Program-made: the position numbers and the translations under genes
The notes under the pieces: generated by a model
The model's input: the letters and a program-made list of their open reading frames with translations, nothing else
The model's database searches: none
Told to the model about the DNA's origin: nothing
Source of the DNA: SAR202 cluster bacterium
GTDB lineage: Bacteria > Chloroflexota > Dehalococcoidia > SAR202 > CAJWER01
DNA: 6,897 nucleotides
Direction: 5' to 3'
Assembly (NCBI GenBank): GCA_030740335.1
Contig: JASLXL010000208.1
Span: forward strand, 1-6,897
In this document: positions 1-6,825 of the stretch, one piece after another
How positions within the stretch are numbered: the stretch's first letter is position 1
Layout: each line of letters opens with the position of its first letter

Positions 1-1
1 C

Positions 2-100
2 GATATACTGCTACTGAACGGGTCTAGCGATGCATATCCCAACGGGTCCAATTACTACCTAAGAATCGCGAAGGACTCTATTCTTCAGGTACTCCAGTAA
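2..100 (+). CDS. Possible C-terminal end of an upstream gene (partial, unrecognised)
   Basis: One forward frame is open from base 2 to a TAA at 98-100, giving 32 residues that begin DILLLNGSSDAYPNGS and end DSILQVLQ. Around NYYLRIA it alternates polar and aliphatic residues, as a final beta strand would, but I recognise no family. The other two forward frames and all three reverse frames close quickly here, so if a gene enters from the left, this is the frame. A 32-codon open stretch is easily found by chance, and the base composition resembles the non-coding DNA after it more than the addB coding sequence. If real, the gene ends 255 bases before addB, which makes a shared operon uncertain. 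No function is proposed. Confidence 0.25.
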   Translation, partial: DILLLNGSSDAYPNGSNYYLRIAKDSILQVLQ

Positions 101-123
101 CCGAATGTAACCTAACGGCTAGG

Positions 124-139
124 AGTCCCATAGGGGACT
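124..139 (+). terminator. Perfect 6-bp hairpin, possible terminator of the upstream transcript
   Basis: AGTCCC (124-129) and GGGACT (134-139) are perfect inverted repeats around the 4-base loop ATAG. The hairpin lies 23 bases after the TAA at 98-100, where a terminator for an upstream gene would be expected. No T-run follows on either strand, so it is not a classical intrinsic terminator. It could instead be a stem without a U-tract or a chance palindrome. Confidence 0.25.
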
Positions 140-184
140 AAGGCCAACTGGGGGCGTGGAGATACATCCCACCTCCCTCACAAC

Positions 185-203
185 AGCCTAATAAGCCTTA
201 ATA
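185..203. repeat. Imperfect tandem repeat, two units of 9-10 bases
   Basis: AGCCTAATA (185-193) is followed immediately by AGCCTTAATA (194-203). The units are identical apart from one inserted T. Two copies are too few to call a functional array. It is recorded as local structure in the leader and could be a slippage product or a pair of half-sites. Confidence 0.4.
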
Positions 204-221
204 GCATCCTCGTTATTCACC

Positions 222-248
222 TGCTAGCCCCGTAGTGCTAGCTACTAC
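222..248. repeat. Paired TGCTAGC boxes with an overlapping imperfect palindrome
   Basis: TGCTAGC occurs at 222-228 and again at 236-242, start to start 14 bases, and each contains the palindrome GCTAGC. The second copy lies inside a larger dyad in which GTAGT (232-236) pairs with ACTAC (244-248) around a 7-base centre. Paired palindromic boxes upstream of an operon can be operator sites, but no regulator or known consensus is recognised. The operator role is conjecture. Confidence 0.3.
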
Positions 249-291
249 CAGCATCGTCTAAGCCCCATCCCCTTCTCTCGCCCCCCTAGGC

Positions 292-297
292 TATACT
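292..297 (+). promoter_or_regulatory. Weak candidate -10 box for the addB-addA operon
   Basis: TATACT matches the sigma-70 -10 consensus TATAAT at five of six positions. No -35 box resembling TTGACA lies 16-18 bases upstream, where the sequence is pyrimidine-rich (CCCCATCCCC). Transcription from here would start near 304 and leave a leader of about 50 bases before the addB ATG. It is the best -10 match I noticed in the leader but remains speculative. Confidence 0.2.
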
Positions 298-313
298 GCC
301 CCCAGAGAGGGGC
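298..313 (+). other. GC-rich hairpin in the addB leader
   Basis: GCCCC (298-302) is a perfect inverted repeat of GGGGC (309-313) around a 6-base loop. An alternative outer pairing is TAGGC (287-291) with GCCTA (312-316). It lies 42 bases before the addB start and is not followed by T-rich sequence, so a terminator is unlikely. It could be a 5' mRNA structure or a by-product of the C-rich tract. Confidence 0.3.
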
Positions 314-355
314 CTATCTCAGATAGACCATCATATGAAGTCTCTCATTTGAACA

Positions 356-3300
356 ATGACTAGGTCTCAGATATACACGGAGATCTACGGCCCGAAAGCG
401 CGGGAGCGACTCGCCGTGCTTGTGGCAGATGCCAAATCCTCGGACCCACTAGCACCGGTAACCGTTGTCGTGCCAGCTCAATACGCCGGTCTGTCTCTCA
501 GGAGGACTCTCTCCGGCGACAAAGGCCTGCTGAACGTCCGATTCATGGTGCTGGCCCGCCTGGCTGAATATCTCGGTGCCCCGACAATGGCTGCACAGGG
601 TAAGACGCCATTAACGCCGTTGGTTGAGCTAGCGGCAATCAGATCTATCTCTGACGACCTTGATAATGATGGTCTCCTGGGCGGAGTGGCCGATCATCCG
701 TCGCTGCATCTATCTCTCAGGGATACCTTCCGCGACCTTGGACACCTAAACAAATCCGACCTCGATCGTCTGGCACAAAAGGATTCGCTGCGAGCGGAGA
801 CCGTCGAGTCCTATCGCCGATTCCGGGAGGGTGTCCGAGACTACTACGGGGGGGAGGAGCTTGCCAAGGCGGCGGCTGGGGCCATTCGCTCCGGGCAAGC
901 GGACTCTACACTGAGGGACCTTGGTGTCGTCATCTTCTTCCTTGTTCAGGAGTTCACTCCTGGGCAATTAGCAATGGCCCAAGCATTGGGCGAGGCGAAT
1001 CGCAGCGCCGTTGTGCTGGGTCTTACCGGAGAGTCCGATGCTGACGAAAGTGCCGCCCTAACGGCAACCAGGCTCTCCAAACACTTTACGCTCGCGCCGT
1101 CTGGCGACGCACATGACCATGATATCCGCGTCGACGGAATACTGAGCGCAAGCGACGTTCGCGAGGAGACCCGTTGGGTGGCAAGACGCGTCCTGGCACT
1201 CGCACGGGAGCGCGTGCCCTTTCACCGGATGGCTATCCTCTATCGCCAGGCGATCCCTTATGCCTCTCAGCTGCGAACCGAGCTCGGCATGGCCGGGATC
1301 CCGATGGCCGGACCTGACCCTACCCTACTTCGTGACACCCCGGCGGGGCGCTTTCTGCTCGGGCTGTTAGACGTAGTTGAGAGCGATTTCTCTCGAAGCT
1401 CTTTGATGCAATGGATCGCCGAAACGCCGGTACGAGCCGGGCGAGACAGCGGCCTGGCCTCAGCAGAACTCCCGGGATGGGACGAGCTCTCTCGCAAGGC
1501 CGGCGTAATCCGGGGCATCGATCAATGGCGGGAGCGTGTAGGCCGATACAAGGCAGCTTTGGACGAGCGTGCAGCTTCGGTTACAGAGCTTGACGAAGTC
1601 TCCGAAGGACAGCTCGCTGCGATGCAGGGATCTTCTGGACGAGCCAGCAGACTTTTTGCGTTCGTTGAAGGACTCGGAAACCGTCTGCCTCCCGCAGGAC
1701 AGGCCAAGTGGCACGAGTTCAGCAACTGGGCGAGTGGGATCCTAAAGGACTACGCCCATAACCCCGACGACTGGCCAGCAGGACACGTCGCCAGCTACGA
1801 CCGTGTACTCGACCTAGTGTCCGAGACCGCGGATCTGGACAGGGTGGAGCCCGGCACAACGCTGGCGGGGTTCCGGCAGGCTCTGGAAGGGGCTCTCGAA
1901 GCTCCAGCTGGAAGGACCGGGGTTACAGGCTCGGGCGTATTCGTTGCCAATCTGGCTTCAGCACAGGGAATGGAGTTCGAGACTGTCTGGATCCTCGGAA
2001 TGGCCGACGGCGTATTTCCAACCAAGGCCACCGAAAATCCCCTGCTGCCCGACATCCTACGGCGCGAAGTAGGAGACGGCAAAACACTGTCGACAAGCAG
2101 CTCATCCCTGCGAGATGAGCGACGCCTGTTCCTGGCCGCTCTGGCGACAGGAAATCGTCGCTACCTCTCATACTCTAGGATCGACAGTACCGCTCAACGT
2201 GGTCAACATCCGTCCCCCTGGCTGTTGGACGCCGCCACCGTCCTCAATGGTGGCCAAAGGGTCTCCTCCCTGAAGTTGACCCGGCTAAGGGTCCAGTGGC
2301 TCTCGATCGTGGAGTCCCCGGAGCACGCCCTTCAGGACGCCGCGGCCTTTGGCGCAGCGGACGGGCACGACTTTGACCTATCCAGCATTGCTACTGATAG
2401 GCGTGCTAGCGGCCGATTGGACCGACACCCTCTGGCAAGAGGCGCGAACCCGCTTGCACGGGCGGTGAGTATGGAGCAGGCTCGGTGGGCCGCGGCGCTC
2501 ACACCGTGGGACGGATACGTTGGCTCAATGACTGGCGCCAGCGACCGGCTCACAAGAGCCTCGACAGCGGTCATGTCCCCGACCCGACTGGAACGCTGGG
2601 CGGCCTGTCCAGCCCGATTTTTCCTGGGCGATGTCCTCTCCCTGTCGGCACTGGAGACTCCAGAGGAGGTGATGATCATCTCTTCTCTGGACAAGGGCAC
2701 GCTCATCCATACGATCCTGGAGCGATTCGTAAAGGAAGCTGAGCCTCCGCTCCATGGCAAGCCCTGGCCGCCAGAGTCAACCAGCCGATTACTGGCAATA
2801 GCTGATGAGGAGTTTGTAAAGGCAGAATCGAGTGGAGTAACGGGGCGCGCTCGCCTCTGGGAGGCGGAGAAATCGGACATCCTACGTGATCTAGAGACCT
2901 TCATTGACAAGGACGCCGAATGGCGGGCGGAGCGAGGCGTGAGTCCGAGAGAGGCTGAGTGGACTTTCGGATTCGATAGCGACCCAGTACCTCTCTTGCT
3001 ACCCAACGGATCTCAGGTTAGGTTCCGTGGAATGATCGATCGCGTCGACATCGACGAAGACGGTTCCAATGCACTGGTAATAGATTACAAAACCGGCAGT
3101 TCCTACACCTACAGGGACATGAACGACGACCCGCTTGGCCAAGGCAAGCATCTTCAACTTCCCGTCTATGCTCACGTCGTCCGAACTGCCCTGGCTCCCG
3201 ATACCGCCGTGGACGCTGAGTACTGGTTCGTCTCCAGCAAGGGCAAGTTCGAGCGAAGGACCGTCTCTCTGAGCCAGGTCGAAGAAGAGTTCAAATCGAT

Positions 3301-3523
3301 GGTCCAGGCCATTGTGGCCGGCATTCGCGGAGGTGTGTTCCCCGCCAACCCGGGCGGTCCGGGGATGGATGGTCCCGCCAACTGTACCTTCTGCGACTTC
3401 AATCGCCTGTGCCCTACCGACCGCGTCTCCCAGTGGGCAAGGAAGCAGAATTCACCGGAGGCAACTCCGTACGTGAAGCTGACGCACATTGGAGATGATT
3501 CGAGCAGCGAGGATGCGTCGTGA
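356..3523 (+). CDS. addB: AddB-like subunit of the AddAB helicase-nuclease: inactive helicase fold plus PD-(D/E)XK nuclease with Fe-S cysteines
   Basis: This is the probable AddB subunit, which in known complexes cuts the 5'-ended strand, scans for Chi and lacks motor activity. Residues 1-320 are helicase-like: the strand VTVVVP, the block SDVREE (266-271), and MAILYR (292-297) leading to GIP (314-316). The first loop reads YGPKARERL, so no GK[T/S] P-loop exists. Degenerate late helicase motifs follow: QGMEF (537-541), LGMADGVFP (547-555) and DERR (587-590). The nuclease spans about 745-1025: H785, D895 in GMIDRVD, D910 and K912 in IDYKTG, and Q934 with Y938 in QLPVY. C751, C1010, C1013 and C1019 (a lone Cys, then CX2CX5C) match the AddB 4Fe-4S ligands. 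At 1055 aa it is slightly shorter than Bacillus AddB (about 1170). The ATG directly follows an in-frame stop and retains the N-terminal strand; no Shine-Dalgarno sequence is visible, so a leaderless or weakly initiated message is possible. Identification as a RecB-family nuclease subunit is firm; the exact name rests on its partner. Confidence 0.93.
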   Translation: MTRSQIYTEIYGPKARERLAVLVADAKSSDPLAPVTVVVPAQYAGLSLRRTLSGDKGLLNVRFMVLARLAEYLGAPTMAAQGKTPLTPLVELAAIRSISDDLDNDGLLGGVADHPSLHLSLRDTFRDLGHLNKSDLDRLAQKDSLRAETVESYRRFREGVRDYYGGEELAKAAAGAIRSGQADSTLRDLGVVIFFLVQEFTPGQLAMAQALGEANRSAVVLGLTGESDADESAALTATRLSKHFTLAPSGDAHDHDIRVDGILSASDVREETRWVARRVLALARERVPFHRMAILYRQAIPYASQLRTELGMAGIPMAGPDPTLLRDTPAGRFLLGLLDVVESDFSRSSLMQWIAETPVRAGRDSGLASAELPGWDELSRKAGVIRGIDQWRERVGRYKAALDERAASVTELDEVSEGQLAAMQGSSGRASRLFAFVEGLGNRLPPAGQAKWHEFSNWASGILKDYAHNPDDWPAGHVASYDRVLDLVSETADLDRVEPGTTLAGFRQALEGALEAPAGRTGVTGSGVFVANLASAQGMEFETVWILGMADGVFPTKATENPLLPDILRREVGDGKTLSTSSSSLRDERRLFLAALATGNRRYLSYSRIDSTAQRGQHPSPWLLDAATVLNGGQRVSSLKLTRLRVQWLSIVESPEHALQDAAAFGAADGHDFDLSSIATDRRASGRLDRHPLARGANPLARAVSMEQARWAAALTPWDGYVGSMTGASDRLTRASTAVMSPTRLERWAACPARFFLGDVLSLSALETPEEVMIISSLDKGTLIHTILERFVKEAEPPLHGKPWPPESTSRLLAIADEEFVKAESSGVTGRARLWEAEKSDILRDLETFIDKDAEWRAERGVSPREAEWTFGFDSDPVPLLLPNGSQVRFRGMIDRVDIDEDGSNALVIDYKTGSSYTYRDMNDDPLGQGKHLQLPVYAHVVRTALAPDTAVDAEYWFVSSKGKFERRTVSLSQVEEEFKSMVQAIVAGIRGGVFPANPGGPGMDGPANCTFCDFNRLCPTDRVSQWARKQNSPEATPYVKLTHIGDDSSSEDAS
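3509..3513 (+). promoter_or_regulatory. Ribosome binding site of addA inside the end of addB
   Basis: GAGGA ends six bases before the GTG at 3520, a good Shine-Dalgarno match and spacing. It supports GTG 3520 as the addA start even though that codon overlaps the addB stop in the tetranucleotide GTGA. The nearby ATG at 3513 is in another frame. Confidence 0.7.
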
Positions 3524-6500
3524 CCCAGCCGTTTGTCCCCGCAGATCAGCAGGCCCGCCAGCGGATAGCCACTCACCTGGATGAGAACCTGTTCGTGGAG
3601 GCAGGTGCTGGCACTGGCAAGACTACTGAATTGGTCGCACGGATCGTCTCGTTGGTTTCGTCGGGGACGGCTCAAATGGACGGGCTCGCAGCAATCACAT
3701 TCACGGAGGCCGCTGCCGCCGAACTTCGGGAACGAGTCCGCACGCAACTGGAGAAGGAAGCGGTCGACCCAATGCGATCTGACGAAGATCGCGACTTGTG
3801 CGCGAGAGCGGCAAGAGAGATGCCTCATGCGACCATCCAGACCCTCCATAGCTTCGCAGCGAGCATCCTTCGGGAGAGGCCATTGGAGTCCGGTTTGCCA
3901 CCAATGTTCGATGTGATCGATCGGATCGAAGCGGACATACTGTTCGAAGAGACCTGGCAGGCGTGGGTGGATCACTCGTTGAATTCTGACTCGTTGGGAC
4001 CCCTTCTCCAACGCGCCATGGGGCTCGGATTGAAGATGACGAGCCTTCGCGGTGTTGCAGTAATCCTGCACAAAAACTATGACCTCATCTCTGCCTGCCT
4101 CGAAGTGCCCTCGGAGCCCGGGTTCCAAGTCGAAAAGGTGTTGCTCGATGCAGAGGCAGAAATCAGCCGGCTTGTCCCGTTGGCCAGGGATGGGCTAGAT
4201 GATCCCCTGTGCCTGCACGCCACCAAAGTTGTCGACCTAGTCCGGAGGCTGCGGCAGGTTGCCGATCCGGAGGCGGCAATCACACAACTTGCAAGGTGGG
4301 GAAAGCTATCCACCACCCGAGGCAAGCAGTCTGACTGGGATACGGATCCAGACTCCAGCACCAACGGCTGCAAGGCCCTAAAAGCGCTGCTCAAGGATTT
4401 GGAGGAAGTCCGCTCCGATGAGCTTCAGCAATTGCGGGAAACGCTGCTGACTTCGATCTTGGAGAGTGTACGAGGCTTTGTCGTGGCCGAGGCTACCCAA
4501 CGCAAGAGAGCAGGACGAGCCGAGTTTCATGACCTGCTGGTCTGGGCCAGAGACCTGCTGCGCGACCATTCGGACGCTCGCGCACACTTACAGTCCCGCT
4601 TTTCTCACATCCTGGTCGACGAGTTCCAGGATACAGACCCGATCCAGTCTGAGATCGCATTCTTCCTGGCAGGCGATCCCAAGGATACAGCCAGCCTCGG
4701 ATCGCAAAATTGGAGAGAGGTAGCACTCGCACCCGGCAAGTTGTTTGTAGTAGGCGATCCCAAGCAGTCGATCTACCGCTTTCGCCGTGCAGACATCGCG
4801 GCGTTGGAAGAGGTCAGGACTCTTATTGGTCAGGAATCTGTTGCCCTAACCCAGAACTTCCGCTCACAGAAGACGATCATACGCTGGGTCAACCACGTGT
4901 TCTCCCAGTGGATGGATCCCGACGGGCCCGCCGCCCAGGCCCAGTACATTTCCATGGATGCTCGGTGGTTACCACCCCCTGCCACGCCTTCCCTGGGTGT
5001 TCATAGGATGGGCGGGGCGATTGACGGGAATTCGGATCAGGTGCGAGAACACGAGGCTCTCGCCTTCGCGAACCTTATCCGCGAAATCAAAGATAAACAA
5101 TGGCAGGTTAGGGACGATGCCTCCGGTTCCCTTCGCGACGCCGCCTACCAGGACATCTGTATTCTCCTACCGGCTCGGACGGGCCTCCCAGCCCTGGAAC
5201 AAGCACTGGACAAAGCTGGGATCCCATATCGAGTCGAGAGCCAGACCATTGTGCTTGGCACCCATGACGTGCAGGAGTTGCTCAACTGTCTTCGTGCGAT
5301 AGACAGCCCGTCAGACCAGATCGCGATTGTCGCTGCGTTGCGATCGTCCGCCTTCGGGTGCAGCGACGTCGAATTACTCCAGTTCGTGGATGCAGGAGGG
5401 CGATTCGATTACTTCAGACCTGGGTCAGCCACAGGCCCCGTGGCAGAGTCACTCAAGGAGCTGATGACCTACCATCAGAGACGCACGTGGGATCATCCCG
5501 ACGAGCTGATCGAACGTTTCATTCGCGACCGTCAGATGCTGGAAGCGTCGTTTGGTAGGGCAAGGCCCCGTGAGCGATGGAGGCGGCTTCGGTTCGTCGT
5601 AGAGCAGGCCCGGGCCTTCATTGAGTCGGGTGGCAGTTCGTTGCGCTCGTATCTCGATTGGATGGAGAGGCAGGCTGATGAGGGGGCTCGTACGGTCGAG
5701 GTCCCCGTTCCCGAGACGGACGAGGACGCAGTACGCATCATGACCATCCACGCATCCAAGGGCCTGGAGTTTCCTATCACTATCCTAGCCTCCCTCGGCA
5801 CTTCCCGTGGACGCGGTTCGGGACCTGTCTTGATTGATCGTAATACTGGTGCGATCGAGGTGAGGCTCGGGGCGACGGGGGGCGACTCCTTTGAGACAGG
5901 CGACTTCGGTGTGGCTCGCCAACTGGAGGCAGATGCTGAGGAGGCGGAACGCGTCCGCCTGGCTTACGTGGCCGCCACCAGAGCTAAGGATCACCTTGTA
6001 GTCAGTCTATTTCGCGCATCAACAACGGGTGATGACAAGTCCTACTCGGCCCTATTGGAGCAGTTCTGCTCCTCAGAGCCGGGCCTGTGGGAAGAAGCTA
6101 CACCGGGAGTCGCCAAAGAACCTGTTGCTCCAGCCTTAGGTCCCGAGCTCTCTCTCGCTGAATTTGCGGCGCGGCGAAACACGTGGCAAGAGCAGAGGGA
6201 CGCAGCGATCGTGGCCGGCTCCCGACCGGAGGCCGAGGCAGTCTCTGCGATATCAAGGCTGGCCGAGGAGGAAACCGACGGAGACGCGCCCGCCTATCGC
6301 ACGGGCCGCGGGGGTACCAACCTGGGGCGAGCGGTCCACGGCGTCCTTCAAAGCATCGACCTGGCTACTGGCGCTGGATTGGACGAGACGAGTAAAGCTC
6401 AAGCGGCAGCCGAGGGGATCCCGGATCGAGCAGACGAAATCGCTGGGCTTGTCCGCACCGCTCTAGAGTCAACTGTGGTGAAGCGGGCTGTAGCCAGCGG

Positions 6501-6825
6501 CAACTTCCATCGGGAGGTCTTTGTCAGCATTCCATTGGGCGGCCGGCTAGTCGAAGGCTTCATCGACTTGCTGTTCGAAGAGTCCGACGGGCTGGTGATC
6601 GTCGACTACAAGACCGACTCGATCAAAGCCGCCGATGTCGAGAAGGCTAAAGGCGCACACGAAGTCCAGGTGGGTCTTTACACCCTCGCCGCCCGGGAGG
6701 CGACCGGCAAAACAGTGCATGAGGCAGTACTGCTATTCTTGCGACCCAACGCCGAGTATCGATACCTGGGTATCGATGCGCTCGATGCGAGGGCGATGGA
6801 GGCAGCTAGTGCAGTCAACGAGTGA
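3520..6825 (+). CDS. addA: AddA-like subunit of the AddAB helicase-nuclease: UvrD/RecB-type motor plus RecB-family nuclease
   Basis: This is the ATP-driven 3'-5' DNA translocase of the complex, with a nuclease that in characterised AddA cuts the 3'-ended strand. All SF1 motifs are present: Q-motif Q10; Walker A AGAGTGKTT (28-36, K34); Ia TFTEAA (60-65); Ib TLHSFA (108-113); II/Walker B VDEFQDTD (366-373); III VVGDPKQSIYRFR (410-422); IV LTQNFRS (443-449); V MTIHASKGLEFP (741-752); and VI YVAATRAKD (816-824). A nuclease domain occupies about 925-1095, with H940 in GRAVHGVL, D1016 in EGFIDLLFE, D1029 and K1031 in VDYKTD, and Q1050 with Y1054 in QVGLY. No catalytic residue is missing. The 1101 aa length is compact beside Bacillus AddA (about 1230). 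The GTG start has a well-spaced Shine-Dalgarno sequence and gives an N terminus reaching the Q-motif within ten residues. The GTGA overlap with addB implies coupling. The pair differs from mycobacterial AdnAB, where both subunits carry helicase motor domains. A standalone UvrD-like annotation is possible, but the nuclease and partner favour AddA. Confidence 0.95.
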   Translation: MTQPFVPADQQARQRIATHLDENLFVEAGAGTGKTTELVARIVSLVSSGTAQMDGLAAITFTEAAAAELRERVRTQLEKEAVDPMRSDEDRDLCARAAREMPHATIQTLHSFAASILRERPLESGLPPMFDVIDRIEADILFEETWQAWVDHSLNSDSLGPLLQRAMGLGLKMTSLRGVAVILHKNYDLISACLEVPSEPGFQVEKVLLDAEAEISRLVPLARDGLDDPLCLHATKVVDLVRRLRQVADPEAAITQLARWGKLSTTRGKQSDWDTDPDSSTNGCKALKALLKDLEEVRSDELQQLRETLLTSILESVRGFVVAEATQRKRAGRAEFHDLLVWARDLLRDHSDARAHLQSRFSHILVDEFQDTDPIQSEIAFFLAGDPKDTASLGSQNWREVALAPGKLFVVGDPKQSIYRFRRADIAALEEVRTLIGQESVALTQNFRSQKTIIRWVNHVFSQWMDPDGPAAQAQYISMDARWLPPPATPSLGVHRMGGAIDGNSDQVREHEALAFANLIREIKDKQWQVRDDASGSLRDAAYQDICILLPARTGLPALEQALDKAGIPYRVESQTIVLGTHDVQELLNCLRAIDSPSDQIAIVAALRSSAFGCSDVELLQFVDAGGRFDYFRPGSATGPVAESLKELMTYHQRRTWDHPDELIERFIRDRQMLEASFGRARPRERWRRLRFVVEQARAFIESGGSSLRSYLDWMERQADEGARTVEVPVPETDEDAVRIMTIHASKGLEFPITILASLGTSRGRGSGPVLIDRNTGAIEVRLGATGGDSFETGDFGVARQLEADAEEAERVRLAYVAATRAKDHLVVSLFRASTTGDDKSYSALLEQFCSSEPGLWEEATPGVAKEPVAPALGPELSLAEFAARRNTWQEQRDAAIVAGSRPEAEAVSAISRLAEEETDGDAPAYRTGRGGTNLGRAVHGVLQSIDLATGAGLDETSKAQAAAEGIPDRADEIAGLVRTALESTVVKRAVASGNFHREVFVSIPLGGRLVEGFIDLLFEESDGLVIVDYKTDSIKAADVEKAKGAHEVQVGLYTLAAREATGKTVHEAVLLFLRPNAEYRYLGIDALDARAMEAASAVNE
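6798..6802 (+). promoter_or_regulatory. Candidate ribosome binding site for an overlapping downstream gene
   Basis: GGAGG lies in the last codons of addA, six bases before a GTG at 6809 in a different frame that stays open to the window end. Sequence and spacing are near ideal. The same bases also encode Met-Glu-Ala in addA, so a coincidence remains possible. Confidence 0.45.

Larger units (their letters stand above)
101..355. other. Non-coding leader/intergenic region before addB
   Basis: This stretch has stop codons in all six frames at short intervals and no plausible gene. It differs in texture from the operon: it is rich in CTA, TAA and CTAG words, with pyrimidine-rich runs near 262-286. 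It holds a 6-bp hairpin (124-139), a looser hairpin with arms 152-159 and 169-177, an imperfect tandem repeat (185-203), two TGCTAGC heptamers (222-242), a weak -10-like box (292-297) and a C-run/G-run hairpin (298-313). No tRNA-like fold or recognised riboswitch was seen. The operon promoter is expected here, since a stop codon (TGA at 350-352) lies just before the addB start. Confidence 0.6.

Noticed and set aside
101..355. tRNA, riboswitch or small RNA gene in the leader
   Set aside because: No cloverleaf with a T-loop GTTCGA-like core, no recognised riboswitch core and no hairpin with a U-tract was found. The small hairpins alone do not define an RNA gene.
2332..3006. Long open frame (224 codons) on the minus strand inside addB
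   Set aside because: It lies wholly within the addB nuclease-domain region, which has clear family motifs in the plus frame. The antisense product is rich in Ser and Arg with no recognisable domain, as expected of a shadow frame in GC-biased codons.
3172..4128. Minus-strand open frame of 318 codons across the addB-addA junction
   Set aside because: It crosses the stop-start overlap and the AddA Walker A region, both strongly supported on the plus strand. Its translation is rich in Cys, His, Arg and Ser with no motif, and no credible ribosome binding site was seen.
631..6500. About a dozen AGCGG pentamers, the Bacillus Chi sequence
   Set aside because: Chi is species-specific, and a GC-rich 5-mer is expected often in coding DNA of this composition. 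Both strands carry it in similar numbers by eye, so no Chi function can be claimed from this window.
356..6825. An AdnAB-type or novel defence helicase-nuclease pair
   Set aside because: AdnAB has helicase motor domains in both subunits, whereas the first protein here has no P-loop and has AddB Fe-S cysteines. Gene order and domains fit ordinary AddAB, and no neighbouring defence gene is visible.
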